This document shows, piece after piece, positions 1 through 11,076 of a stretch of DNA of 64,000 bases. The notes beneath the pieces are model-generated. The model was not told the DNA's origin and ran no database searches. It saw nothing but the letters and a program-made list of their open reading frames with translations. The first letter of the stretch is position 1. Each line of letters begins with the position of its first letter. This DNA comes from Amyelois transitella (taxonomy: Eukaryota > Arthropoda > Insecta > Lepidoptera > Pyralidae). The stretch lies in assembly GCF_032362555.1 (NCBI RefSeq), contig NC_083533.1, positions 3,911,001-3,975,000 of the forward strand, written 5' to 3'. The position numbers and the translations under genes are program-made.

Positions 1-1106
1 TAGCTGTGCCCGCGACTTCGTCCGCGTGGAATAGTTATTTTGGCCATCATATTTATTTTTGCAAACATCCTCTTCGGCTTTATCAATTTATAGCTGCTAA
101 TTGTTATGCGACTTGGCGACGACTTGGCCCACATCATTACCCGCGACCGAACGAAGACCGTATATATGCGTTTAGGGTGAGAGGTTGTGCGTTTGTGTCT
201 TTGTTTGTGCAAACCAATGTTGCATATATCTCCAAAACTACTGGTCCGATTTTAATGCGGTTTTCACTACTGGATTTAGATTTGATTGGTGCATGTTCTT
301 AGATAGGTGTTACGGTTACAAATCACCACGATGCGCTGCAGTATACAATTGTTTACATAAATGAATGTTAGCATGTATCTCCAAAACCACGGGTTCAATT
401 TGAATGCAGTTTTCACTGCTACATACAAAGGAAGTATTATAAGTAGAATGATACCTATCTATATGTAGGAAGTAGGATAGAGCAGGGCGATCGAAAGATG
501 CGCGATGCAAGACGCGTATTAGAAAGAACGCTGGTTCGCCGTATTAAATGTTTTGCTGCAAATTGCTTATAACGACTATATCTCAAAACCTATTCGTCTG
601 ATTTATATACTGTAAATGGGAATTTTAGTCTACATGAAAAGCCGAAAGTAATAAACATATTTATTTGGATAAGGATTAATACTGAATTAAAGAAAATTGG
701 TTTCAAAATAACTTATGTTTATAATGAAAAAATAATCTTAAAAAATGAACATAAAAGTGGTTATTGTAAGTAAACCTTAAGAGATAGATATATGCTCTCG
801 CGGACTTTTTTGTGGCAAAAAATGAGTACTTCACATCTTTAGTACATTGTTTTACTATATCTTTGTTGGTTTGCGCAGCGTTCGCGTGGAAAGCTGGCAG
901 ATGGCCGACTCATTCAACTTTCACCTGCATTGTTGACGTTTCCCGTAGGAAATCCGGGATAAAAGGTAGCCTATAGCCTTCCTCGATAAATAGACTATCT
1001 AACAGTGAAAGAATTATTCAAATCGGTTCAGTAGTTTCTGAGATTAGCGCGTTTAAACAAACAAACAAACAAAACAAACTCTTCAGCTTTATAATATTAG
1101 TATAGA
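1..1106 (-). mobile_element. Helitron-like element, family H1 (long form), cut by window start
   Basis: Read on the minus strand it begins TCTATACTAATATT after a host A and ends GCGGGCACAGCTA at the window edge, just short of the usual CTAG. A small hairpin (GCGGACGAAGTCGC) precedes the end. It has no transposase and is presumably mobilised in trans. The interior matches the shorter copy at 34919-35602. Confidence 0.8.
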
Positions 1107-1107
1107 T

Positions 1108-1362
1108 ACATACATTTGATCACGTCTATAACCCTTGCGGTGTTGACAGAACCAACAGTCTTGAAAAGACTGACAGGCCACGTCCAGCAATTTGGCTAAA
1201 TGATAGAATTGAGATTCAAATAGTGACAGGTTGCTAGCACATCGCCTTAAAGAAGAATCCTAAGCTTATAAGCTTCTCTCTTAGTCGCGTCTTTCACGAC
1301 ATCCATGGGAAATAGATGGAGTCGTCCTATTCTTTTTCTATCGGTGCCGGGAACCACACGGT
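1108..1362 (-). repeat. Repeat A copy
   Basis: Nearly full copy in reverse orientation, from the (CATA)n tail to GGGAACCACACGG. It contains the reverse of the CAGTCTT-loop-AAGACTG hairpin with changes. Confidence 0.8.
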
Positions 1363-1501
1363 ATTGATATAAAAGTTATTTCTTAACTACGTGCTTTAAA
1401 AACCATAGTGTCACAGGACTTGAAAGCCATTTTTTAACCGGATGTCGTTTCGTTGGTTAAAGACGGCGTAAACTTAAAGATGGTGAGAGGTTATAACTTA
1501 A

Positions 1502-2960
1502 CTAGCTGTGCCCGCGACTTCGTCCGCGTGGAATAGTTATTTTGGACATCATTGAAGCCCTCAAGGATAAATATTATTCCCCGTTTTTACATTATTTCTT
1601 CGCTCCTAAATGGTGCAGCGCTATGTTATACAGCCTTATAGTACGAGATCCGGCTGCAAAATCACTACGTTCATCGCGTAGTTAATCAAACTCACATTTT
1701 AACATACATTTATGAATAGGATAATACATAGATAATAGGGTGCCAGTCAATAAGTGGCCGCAAGTAATTTTAATTAAATTAATGTTAATTAATTTTCCAA
1801 AAAAAATTTCGTTCACTTGTTTTTTAAATAAAATATCATCCACATCATAGAAATGTATGTAAAGAATTCGAAAATCAATGGGTGCCGTTACACACTCGGC
1901 CGCAACTACTACGCAGCCAGGTGTAAACAGGTAATATTTTGGTCTATTTATACGTTCATGTCGTACACGCATGTTTTTTATATCAAATTAAAGCTAATTT
2001 TTTTTTTTAATATGATGATATATCGCTGCCTGTGAATAAATGGCCGCAAATTAGGGTTGCTAGCTGTTAAAAACTCGAGGTATCCGAGATAAAGTGAAAG
2101 AGAGTTAGCGCGTAACGCCACTTGTTAGACAAGGATGGCGAGTACCAGCTGTGCGAGTATTTGAAGCCATTGCGCACGCGTATAGATAGGGTTCTCAACA
2201 GTGCAGCTAAATTATTCTTATAAACAATGTTTTATTATGAAATAAATATTTTCTTATTTTCATTTTTTTTTTGCAGAATATTAATTACTTAATTATAATT
2301 TTGGAGTAAATGTAAAGTCGTTCGTATTACTGTTTGCATCGCTGGCTGAGAACCCAATCTATTGACGCGTGCGCAATGGCTTCAAATACTCGCACAGCTG
2401 GTACTCGCCATCCTTGTCTAACAAGTGGCGTTACGCGCTAACTCTCTTTCACTTTATCTCGGATACCTCGAGTTTTTAACAGCTAGCAACCTTAATTTGC
2501 GGCCATTTATTCACAGGCAGCGATATATCATCATATTAAAAAAAAAATTAGCTTTAATTTGATATAAAAAACATGCGTGTACGACATGAACGTATAAATA
2601 GACCAAAATATTACCTGTTTACACCTGGCTGCGTAGTAGTTGCGGCCGAGTGTGTAACGGCACCCATTGATTTTCGAATTCTTTACATACATTTCTATGA
2701 TGTGGATGATATTTTATTTAAAAAACAAGTGAACGAAATTTTTTTTGGAAAATTAATTACCATTAATTTAATTAAAATTACTTGCGGCCACTTATTGACT
2801 GGCACCCTATTATCTATGTATTATCCTATTCATAAATGTATGTTAAAATGTGAGTTTGATTAACTACGCGATGAACGTAGTGATTTTGCAGCCGGATCTT
2901 AGACTATAAAGTCTTCCTCGATAAATGGTCTGTTCAACGCAAAAAGAGCAAAATCCATTC
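1502..2960 (-). mobile_element. Helitron-like H1 copy interrupted by a foldback element
   Basis: Starts with CTAGCTGTGCCCGCGACTTC after a host A. The body is split at about 1637 by the palindromic element and resumes at about 2909 with CTTCCTCGATAAATGG. The far end has diverged and no TATAGA terminus is seen. Confidence 0.7.
1637..2908. mobile_element. Foldback element with ~565-bp terminal inverted repeats
   Basis: Arms at about 1637-2201 and 2343-2908 are almost perfect inverted copies around a ~140-bp AT-rich spacer. Both ends read TATAGT..(A)GATCCGGCTGC inward. A 96-codon open frame appears in mirror image in both arms (minus 1682-1972, plus 2573-2863); it follows from the palindrome and resembles nothing known. 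The arms contain repeated TGGCCGCAA motifs. It sits inside the H1 copy at 1502-2960. Confidence 0.85.
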
Positions 2961-3097
2961 GCTTATAATCTGTGTTCGCTTCATAGTGAGTAACTGCGAA
3001 CACTGAGGCTTTGTGTCGAGAAGTTAGCAAGTTTGCTCAATAATGTTTGTTATCCTATTCGATAGCAATTTTCCATTTTACCGGACTCTGAAACCAG

Positions 3098-3340
3098 GTA
3101 TTGTAATAGGACCACTCCATCTCTTTTCCATGTATGTCGTAAAAGGCGATTAAGGGATAGGCTTACAAACTTGAGATTCTTTTTTAGGCGATGGGCTAGC
3201 AACCTGTCACTATTTGAATCTCAATTCTATCATTGAGCCAAATAGCTGAACGTGGCCATTCAGTCTTTTCAAGACTATTGGCTCTGTCTACCCCGCAAGG
3301 GATATAGACGTGACCATATGTACATATGTATGCTGAAATC
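3098..3340 (+). repeat. Repeat A copy
   Basis: From GTAATAGGACCACTCC to the ATGTACATATGT tail; 5' hairpin end missing. Confidence 0.8.
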
Positions 3341-3427
3341 AGGTGACTAAAGTGTGGCCCGATCATGTGAACCAGTTTTGCAAGTGTTAATTTGTTCATA
3401 GGATACCTTCGGAAAACTAGTTAGATA

Positions 3428-3696
3428 TCTATACTAATATTATAAAGCTGTAAAGTTTGTTCGTTTGTACGCGCTATTCTCAGGAACTAGTGGTTCGAAT
3501 TGTAAAATTCTTTTTGCGTCGAATAGACCATTTATCGAGGAAGGCTTTAGGCTATATAACATCACGCTGCAACTTTTAGTAGCGAAGAAATAATGGAAAA
3601 TGTGAAAAAAAAAACGAGGAAACTTATTCCTCTTTGAGGGCTTCAATGATGCGCAAAATAACTATTCCACGCGGACGAAGTTGCAGGCATTGCTAG
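3428..3696 (+). mobile_element. Helitron-like H1, complete
   Basis: A|TCTATACTAATATTATAAAG at the left and TGCTAG|T at the right, with no target duplication. The terminal hairpin GCGGACGAAGTTGC is slightly degraded. Confidence 0.8.
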
Positions 3697-3944
3697 TATA
3701 TGTATATATATAAGATGTATTGTATGTTCTCCGCGATAACATTACACTTGTGTCGTCGAATGTACGGCGGTGATTCATTTCGTTACGAGCATTTTCACGC
3801 ACGTATGTACCTACTTTCGACTTTCCAGACGGGTTCACTTGCGATACCTACAGTTTCTAGGCATAGACATGGTCCACATTGAGCCGTGTGGATCTCGGTA
3901 CTTAAGAGTGGACCACTCAATACTTAAAATATGGCCGCAGGAAG

Positions 3945-4215
3945 GCAAGCGCCGTGTGGTTTCCGGCACCAGTATAAAAAAAGAATAGGACCACTCCATC
4001 TCTTTCCCATGGATGTCGTAATAAGGGATAGGCTTATAAACTCGGGATTTTTCTTTAAGGCGATGGGCTAGCAACCTGTCACTATTTTAATCTCATTTCT
4101 ATCTTTAATATTTTTTTTTTTTATTTTTTATTTAATATACAGATGAACGTGGCCTATCTGTCTTTTAAGACTGCTGGCACTGTCTACCCCGCAAGAGATA
4201 TAGACGTGAATATTA
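3945..4215 (+). repeat. Repeat A copy with poly-T insertion
   Basis: Begins GCCGTGTGGTTTCCGGCACC. An AT-rich poly-T block (about 4106-4140) interrupts it before CAGATGAACGTGGCC, and it ends at GATATAGACGTGAATATT. Confidence 0.75.
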
Positions 4216-4410
4216 TAGAATTGAGATTTAAATAGTGACAGGTTGCTAGCCCATCGCCTAAAAGAAGAATCCAGACGGAGACGTTCTGCCCAAAGGTCAG
4301 GTTAAGAGTACTCGAAACCGACGAGTATGCATGAAGAGAGTTATGATTGAGTTATGAATGAAGCAAAAGTTTGCAGGGATTGTAGCAAGTTGAAAGATGT
4401 GGCCTCTGTC
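4216..4410. repeat. Partial repeat A (minus) joined to repeat B fragment (plus)
   Basis: 4216-4275 is reverse repeat A (TAGAATTGAGATTTAAATAG). From about 4290 the sequence reads AAGGTCAGGTTAAGAGTACTCG, part of the repeat B coding end. Confidence 0.6.
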
Positions 4411-4532
4411 TAACTCATCGGGCGTCCCAAAGGCTCCAGGCTCAAATCACTGTAAACCCCTTAACTCCATCTCTTTCTCCCCGTAACTCGTAAAAAAGCT
4501 ACGCAAAAAGAGAGTGAATAGAATAGATTCAT

Positions 4533-4640
4533 TTTCAAAATTGGATACAAGGTATCACTTATTGACATTGTCACATCACTTAAATATAATTATAACTACT
4601 ACCGCTTCCAAAGCGCATGTGTAGAAGAAGCGGCGGAACA
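4533..4640 (-). repeat. LINE repeat C 3' end fragment
   Basis: Reverse copy with GAATAGAATAG tail and CACTTATTGACATTGTCAC; the head part ACCGCTTCCAAAGCGCATG is present. Confidence 0.7.
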
Positions 4641-4675
4641 AACAACACTGAAGCATTTTCATCGGACGTCAATTT

Positions 4676-4795
4676 ACTTAATCTCAATTCTATCATTACG
4701 CCAAATAGCTTAATGTGGCCTATCATACTTTTCAATACTGTTGGCTCTGTCTACCCCGCAAGGGATATAGATGTGATTCTATGTATGTATGTAAC
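4676..4795 (+). repeat. Repeat A 3' fragment
   Basis: TCTCAATTCTATCATTACGCC through the CTACCCCGCAAGGGATATAG tail end and ATGTATGTATG. Confidence 0.75.
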
Positions 4796-5212
4796 TTTAC
4801 AAATATAGTATGTAGATCTCTGAAATCTAAATCGTGAACGAATGCACATTGTCTACATAAAAAAACACATGAATAAATGTAGAAGTAACTACATCAATAC
4901 GAATATTTAAGTGAAATCATAATGTCGCCCAATACAGTAACGTGTGTCAAATGATACGCGGTACTAACAACAAAGGGTTCACCGTTTATCTGAATAGCAA
5001 TAGAGCTTCATTAAGGTCAATTAAAGGAACGGATAGATTAAAGAAAGTCCGGCGAAGTGGCGTCACGCGTTCATTATGATGCAAAAGTTTTGTGTAACAA
5101 AAAATATTGCCGTGTGGTTCCCGGCACAATTAGAAACGAAGAATAGGACCCCTCCACCTCTTTCCCACGGATACGAAACAATCCACCGTTTAGTGCTGTT
5201 TTTATTTAATAA

Positions 5213-5472
5213 CTAGCTGTGCCCGCGATTCCATTCGCGTAGAATAGTTATTTTGGGCATCATTGAAGCCCTCAAGGATGAATAATATTCCCCGTTTTTT
5301 TTACATTTAACATTATTTCTTCGCTCCTAAAAGTTGCAGCGTGATGTTATCTAGTCTAAAGCCTTCCTCGATAAATGGTATATTCAACAGAAAAGAATTT
5401 TCAATACGAACGAGTAGTTCCTGAGATAAGCACGTTCAAACTAACTCTTCAACTTTATAATCTTAGTATAGA
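5213..5472 (-). mobile_element. Helitron-like H1, complete
   Basis: A|CTAGCTGTGCCCGCGATTCC at the left and TTAGTATAGA|T at the right, in minus orientation. Confidence 0.8.
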
Positions 5473-5687
5473 TAAATTAAATCATTCAATATTCTCTGTC
5501 ATTAGGTCAACATGATCACAGAATTCCAATGCTGAATCTTATACACATATATGAATATTCAATTAACTCATTAACTATAAGAGCTTTACCAGTTGAAACA
5601 AAACTGGTTCTTTAAAATATTAATGAGATACAAAATTACACACATCTTCTGCCACGTGGTTATACAATAGGCGATATTGTAGCCTAC

Positions 5688-5820
5688 ATGTTATTCTGGG
5701 TCTTCAGCTACCTACATACTAAATTTCATCGGTTCAGGAGATTTTGCGTGAAAGAGTAACAAACATCCAAACTGACATCCTGACATACTCACAAACTTTC
5801 GCATTTATAATATTATCTCA
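5688..5820 (-). repeat. Helitron-like H2 fragment
   Basis: TATTCTGGGTCTTCAGCTAC through ACTTTCGCATTTATAATATT; the CTAG end is missing. Confidence 0.6.
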
Positions 5821-5829
5821 GGCACCAGT

Positions 5830-6260
5830 TCTCTCCACTTAATTTAGATATTGCCATAAGCTGAACTATGTATACTTCCTACTTATAAGATGAGAGAAAA
5901 ATAAACGATTATTTATTTATTTATTAGTAGGATAAATACTTATACAGATGAATCATAATCATTAAGAACTTAAAACTGAAAATTCCTAATAACAAAACAT
6001 AACCATGGAGTGCAAATTCTTCTGTTTCATGTCAGGAGAAAGTGCTAAAATTTACAGCTAAAAATGGGTATTTTCCTAATTAACAAATCTAGATTGTGAA
6101 ATGATTCAGTAGATTAGGTTTTGCAAATTGCCCCACATAGGGTATGACCCAATTTTAGTCCTAATTGGTATGTAGACTTGGCATTAGGCATTTTAACAAG
6201 TTTTTATTAGTTCAATCAGACTGTTCTCATTGATTAAGTTTGTACATAAATCCTTTTATA
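5830..6260. other. No gene seen
   Basis: AT-rich sequence with a (TTAT)n run near 5910; no coding frame, splice structure or recognised repeat. Confidence 0.5.
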
Positions 6261-6266
6261 TAATAA

Positions 6267-6471
6267 CTAGAGGCCGCCCGCGACTTCGTCCGCATGGAAA
6301 CCCTATCAATCCCGCGGGAACTCTGGGATAAAAAGTAGCCTATGTGTTATTCTGGGTCTTCAGCTACCTACATACCAAATTTCATGGTAATCGGTTCAGT
6401 AGTTTTTGCGTGAAAGAGTAACAAACATCCATACATCCATACAAACTTTCGCCTTTATAATAGTAGTAGGA
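6267..6471 (-). mobile_element. Helitron-like H2, complete
   Basis: A|CTAGAGGCCGCCCGCGACTT to AATAGTAGTAGGA|T. On the minus strand it begins TCCTACTACTATTATAAAGG and ends GGGCGGCCTCTAG. Nearly identical to the copy at 27631-27835, so recently active. Confidence 0.8.
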
Positions 6472-6479
6472 TAAGGACA

Positions 6480-7200
6480 TGTAGTTTTCTGAGGCACAGG
6501 TAGAGACTACATCTTAGCATTTCGTGCATATTTTACTAATTGCTTCATCTACATTAACTGCATCAAAATAATTCCCCATAGAAGACAATGATGCTGTAAT
6601 GGAGTTAAATTTTTCAGTGAATAAGGGTAGTGTATGTGCGGTTGACTACACATATATTAGAAAATTTGAGGGTGTTGTGCTTAAGTGTTGGCGATCAGCA
6701 TATTTAAGATTTGCAATAGAAACGGGACTAATAAAAAATTTGGTGTTTATTTTTTTATGTCCTATTAAGCCCTATTTTTTAAGGATGCCGAAAGCATCCC
6801 TTATAATTCTAAGTCCCAAAAAGTGCTCACCCTTTCATAAACCCTAACTATAGAAACTTGTGATACAAGTCACCAATGGATTTTAAAGATATTAAGCTAA
6901 TGAAGATATCACATAAATCAACAAGGATCAAGGAAACAAGAACTATTCTTGGCCTGGTCACATTTTAAGCTTAATTTCATCAAGATTGTGTCACTGGCAT
7001 TATAATGAATCATAAACTCATTGGGTTTTTACAGATTTATTGACATGTACTTATCATTACCGTTATAATTTAACTATAATGATAAGCACTGTGAATTAGA
7101 ATTACTGAAGCTTCAATCGAAACTTTATTTGATATATAATATTGCTGGAATTTCGATTCTTTAATATTTACGTAAGTATAAACTTCTATTCAGAATATTG
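6480..7200. other. No gene seen
   Basis: AT-rich. An 82-codon open frame at 6599-6847 has no recognisable domain and no splice context, so it is not called. Confidence 0.4.
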
Positions 7201-7208
7201 TAAACATA

Positions 7209-7640
7209 CCTTTTTAGCATGAATCAACCATCCATAAATCCACCGAAATAACACTTCACTTCCACTGCACAGTTATAGAACTTTTTGTAATGCAATCATA
7301 CACTGTTTACAGTCCTCTGCACATTGTTGAACAACGTTAATCGCAGGAAATCAAACCAAAACCACATAGAAAGAGTTGTAAACAGGAAAAGGTTAACTAA
7401 TAACTTACGACACTAAATTTTTATTTCCACAAGTAACTACAGTATTTTTAATGAATATAACACTTATAAATCACACGAATTGTTTAAGTTTATGGAGATT
7501 TTTCATTAGATTTTACGAAATTTCGCTGCCGTGGAGCTAGCGAAACTTGCGAAGACAAAAGTCAACAACCGATTGACGTCTTCTTTCATTTTGCAAGACG
7601 CGACGCCATTTTTTGGTGTTGTCATGAGAAAGTTTAAAAA
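7209..7640 (-). other. Candidate 5' exon of a minus-strand gene
   Basis: On the minus strand a stretch rich in CG dinucleotides (7500-7600) runs into a strong donor, AAAAAG|GTATGT, at 7209/7208. Only very short open frames are present, for example one starting MASRLAK. This would suit a 5' untranslated exon of a gene lying mainly left of the window. No downstream exon could be identified within 1-7200. Confidence 0.25.
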
Positions 7641-7984
7641 CTCCTTATGTTAGTTGTGAATTCAAGTAATCGTAATACTAATAAAACTAAAACCAAATTA
7701 AAATTTTATTTTCTCATTACATATTTTTTATCTATCAACGTTTAATATCTGAAAATTAACATAAGCTCATGTGTTGCCATCTATTGACAAAGTCTAATCA
7801 CTTTTTAGTAAAGTCCAAATTCAAGAGGAATGGAATATTGAAACATTTATTATACTGACAACAGATGTCGCACTTAACCTTATTTTAATAACTAGCAACT
7901 AATGATTACGTTACGAAATTTTCTACCTTAAAAAATCACAATTCTCACTACAAACAAACTTTCTCTTTATTGTTGCGTTAGTCC

Positions 7985-8345
7985 CGGATACATCCTCAAC
8001 TCTTCGGAGAGGAGCCTGGGGTGCGCCTTCACCGCCATGATCCTGAATTGGGTGAGTCAGATTTTTACACGAAGCGACTCCCATCTAACATCCGCAACCT
8101 TTACAGGGAACTTGGTTATTTGGTCGTGGCTTTGGATAATTCGTGGATAAAACAGAAAGAATACAGTCTCTTTGCAACAAGTGTTTATTTAGGTAGTTAT
8201 CTACTCAGCATACATTTTTACAAGTATGAGGAACTAAGTATAATGTTCCTCTTTTTTTATGCTAAGGTAATTCTAATGAGCAGATATCAGACACAGCAAT
8301 CCTTTGGTCTGACTGCGAAGGATCCTGGTGGGACACTCCTTAACA
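7985..8345 (+). repeat. Unclassified dispersed-repeat-like segment
   Basis: Contains a short open frame (8021-8350) with ACACGAAGCGACTCCC and ATCCGCAACCTTTACAGGGA, a phrase I associate with dispersed lepidopteran repeats, and ends near an A-run at 8364-8375. No domain is recognised and I do not call it a gene. Confidence 0.3.
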
Positions 8346-8647
8346 CCTAGCGAGTAGCCTTGTAAAAAAAAAAACTTCGAAGAAAATTAAAGTCATCTCA
8401 GTGAAACTCAATTTTTTTACAAATTTACAAAACAGTGAAAAGGCATTTATAGGTAGATTTATAACAAAATAATTAAAACAAAAAAATGACGTATCATTAA
8501 AACGTATTACACATAATTTGAATAATCGCACCCATCCGCTAGATTCAGTATTTCAGCCAAAAAACATCAAAAATAAAAAAAAATCCATCCATATTTAAAA
8601 ATAAATTTTTGTTTTTTATTTTACTTGATAATAATTTTAAAACAATA

Positions 8648-9779
8648 ACACTGGTCAACAAAAAGAATAAAGTTGGTTGTTTCCTATGAGATATTTTTTA
8701 TTTCTGTTTTAAATTGACGCGTATTTATCAAATACGGCAGCCATTTTCTCTAACAGCTTTTGTTTTTGAGTTATAGCTAACTACCCTCACTTGATATTTT
8801 TATTTAGATTTTCGTTTTTTTTCTGGTACTAGAACACATTTTGTTGTCGGTTTCGATATGGCTTCCTCAAGAAGATGTTGTCTGCTTAATCCAGATTGTT
8901 TTTGCTATATTTGTGGTGAATATGTATTTAAAAAATATCGAAAACCTATATCGGACTTTGTGAAAACTGCGTATCATCAGTATTTTAAAATAAAATTGTG
9001 TAATCAGGACAAGCCATGGGTTCCTCATATTGTTTGCCAGAAGTGTGTAGTATGTCTACGGTTGTGGTCCAGTGGAAAAAGAGATGGAACAATGTTCGAA
9101 ACACCAATGATTTGGCGAGAACCTCAAAACCATCATAACGACTGCTACTTTTGCGTTGTGAAAATAAACGGAATCAATCCTGGAAATCGAAGTAAGTGGC
9201 CTTATCCCAACTTAGCTTCTGCTCAACGACCTCAATTAAGATCACGAGAGGTACAACCCAGCACATCTAAATCTTCTGATGATCCAAATATTTGTGAATC
9301 CGAACGAAATGAATGAAATATATCAAGTGAAGATTCTGATCCAGACTACAAATTCAACCTTTCAGAACCTCAACCATTCAATCAGAAAGAATTAAATGAC
9401 CTATTTCCTGAAAATTTGGGTGATTTTAGTGAGGAGCAGGGTGAAAGATTTCACCAAGATCTTCGGACAATGGAAGGGCGATATCAGGGAAGATGGGACT
9501 CACATATGATGGCGGACTACTGCTGGAGTTTGAAACGAGATCTACCTAACGTCGTTCATGCAAGAAAATCATATAAAAGATCATTTGATAGTGTTTAATA
9601 GATATTTTGTTGAAATATGTATTAGTTTTTTGTCTTTATTTGGTCGAAATTATGAAACTGTATATTTCAAAAAGTAAAGCTGTTGGCAATCTCACAGTAT
9701 TTTTTTCATAGTCAGGACCATAGAAATAACCAATAAGAGAGAAAAAAATGAAGGAAACCAGAATCGTGTTGACCAGTGT
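8648..9779 (+). mobile_element. TIR-bounded DNA element carrying a truncated captured or transposase-like gene
   Basis: A perfect 13-bp inverted repeat, ACACTGGTCAACA (8648-8660) and TGTTGACCAGTGT (9767-9779), flanks the segment. If the repeat is taken as CACTGGTCAACA, both flanks read TAA, a possible 3-bp target duplication. The interior holds the degenerate coding sequence at 8858-9598. The short TIRs and simple structure fit a non-autonomous cut-and-paste element; I cannot assign a superfamily. Confidence 0.65.
8858..9598 (+). pseudogene. Internally deleted copy of a repetitive arthropod Cys-rich protein family
   Basis: The first 152 codons contain paired cysteines (CYICGEYVF; VCQKCVVCL; CYFCVVKI), which look like zinc-binding pairs, and a WREPQNHHNDCYFC phrase. 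A single in-frame TGA (9314-9316) is followed in the same frame by 93 more codons to TAA. These include GEQ-type sequence (EEQGERFHQDLRTMEGRYQG, then MMADYCWSLKRD) and end in KRSFDSV. As I recall, arthropod genomes hold many copies of a longer protein with this N-terminus and this C-terminus separated by several hundred residues. Here ELNDL runs directly into FPENLGDF, so the middle is deleted. Function is unknown; a transposase-derived origin is an inference from the flanking TIRs. Confidence 0.65.
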
Positions 9780-9977
9780 AATTAGCTATCTCACAATGGT
9801 ACTTATGGTGTCTTTCAATTTTTATAATTAACCATAAAGTATAAAAACATACTTTAAAAATAACAGCCTTAAAACTTGACTAGGTATTTTAATGACTAGA
9901 CTGAATTTTACATATATTATGACATCATTCCACCGTTATGAAATTCGGCTCAGACTTAATCAAATATACTTATAATT

Positions 9978-10041
9978 ATTAAGAGGAACAGAGGAAGCCT
10001 ACCTTCTTTTTCTGTTCCTCTTAATACCCACGGGAGCGAAG
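9978..10041 (+). other. 15-bp perfect hairpin followed by a Helitron-type CTAG end
   Basis: ATTAAGAGGAACAGA (9978-9992) pairs perfectly with TCTGTTCCTCTTAAT (10011-10025) around an 18-nt loop. It is followed by CACGGGAGCGAAGCCCCTAG, itself a small GGG/CCC hairpin ending in CTAG. This is the layout of a Helitron 3' end, but no matching 5' end was found. Confidence 0.4.
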
Positions 10042-10150
10042 CCCCTAGCAAAAAAAAAATCTATAATAACCTCACTTATAAATCCCTTAAGAATTCCTGT
10101 AATTTTGAAACTTGAAATCATAACTGTCGTAGATAGTTTTTATTTTAATA

Positions 10151-10375
10151 CGGCCTCTGTGGTGAAGCGGTAGTGTGACACAGTACATAGGGTTCGGATC
10201 CCGGCCTGGGTATGATGAAAAACAAACTTTTTCTGATTGTCTTGAATTTTTATCTTATAAGTATTCATTATTTAATATAGCAAAGATGATTAAGTTATCT
10301 CGTAACACAAGTCTCGAACTTACTTAAAGACTAACTTAATCTGTCTAACTTGTCCCGTATATATGTATTAAAACG
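10151..10375 (+). repeat. tRNA-derived SINE (degenerate copy)
   Basis: CGGCCTCTGTGGTGAAGCGG corresponds to the A box and GGTTCGGATCCCGGCC to the B box. The tail TCTCGTAACACAAGTCTCGA through GTCCCGTATATATG matches the other copies. Confidence 0.75.
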
Positions 10376-10389
10376 TCTATTTAATACAT

Positions 10390-10648
10390 ACATACATACA
10401 TATGGTCACGTCCACATCCCTAGCGGGGTAGACAGAGCCAACAGTCCTGAAAAGACTGAATGGCCACGTTCAGCTATTTGGCTTAATGATAGAATTGAGA
10501 TTCAAATAGTGACAGGTTGCTAGCCCATCGCCTAAAAGAGGAATCCCAAGTTTATAAGCCTATCCCTTAGTCGCCTTTTACGACATCCATGGGAAAGAGA
10601 TGGAGTGGTCCTATTCTTTTTTGTAATGGTGCCGGGAACCACACGGCT
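10390..10648 (-). repeat. Repeat A copy
   Basis: Full-length reverse copy from (CATA)n to GGGAACCACACGG. Confidence 0.85.
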
Positions 10649-10661
10649 CTATTTAATAAAT

Positions 10662-10850
10662 ATAGTTAAGCAGTTTGTTACCGCTTCTTCTGCACTGACG
10701 CCTTGGAAGCGGCAGTAAACTTAGTTTTTAAGTAAATTATTTGACGTCAACCAATGTTGTTAAACCATACGTTTTGACAATTATTAAGCGATATATAGTA
10801 TCCTATAGTAATGAATAAAAATTTTGAATTAGACAATAAAATGAGTTTTA
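10662..10850 (+). repeat. LINE repeat C 3' end
   Basis: TTGTTACCGCTTCTTCTGCA to ATGAATAAAAATTTTGAATT. It lies just beyond the stop codon of the acetyltransferase gene (10875), probably in or next to its 3' UTR. Confidence 0.8.
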
Positions 10851-10874
10851 AATAGATATAAATTTCCAATAAAA

Positions 10875-11076
10875 TTACTCTATAACCAAAGCCATTAGCT
10901 TGGAAGACTTCGTCTCTTTTTCTACTCCTGGAAACACAAAGCCCTTCTTCGCCAGGTCCTCATAAGATATCTCGAAGAGGTCTTCGAAGCCAGCCTTCTT
11001 GGCCACAGCCTGCGATGCTGCTGCCGTGAATACCGTGGCAGTCACCTTGATGCCAAGGGCTTTGCAGAGTGGGATC
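10875..11076 (-). CDS. Acetyltransferase last exon
   Basis: 202 nt from TATCTTCCAG| to the stop TAA at 10877-10875. Encodes IPLCKALGIKVTATVFTAAA, KKAGFEDLFEISYEDLAKKG and ends LMALVIE. Confidence 0.93.

Noticed and set aside
6..302. 98-codon frame at the window start
   Set aside because: Lies within a Helitron-like element and has no domain.
1682..2863. Two identical 96-codon frames as a possible duplicated gene
   Set aside because: They are mirror images produced by the palindrome and show no domain; listed only as part of the foldback element.
5590..7200. Small frames at 6599-6847 and nearby as genes
   Set aside because: No domain, no codon pattern and no splice context.
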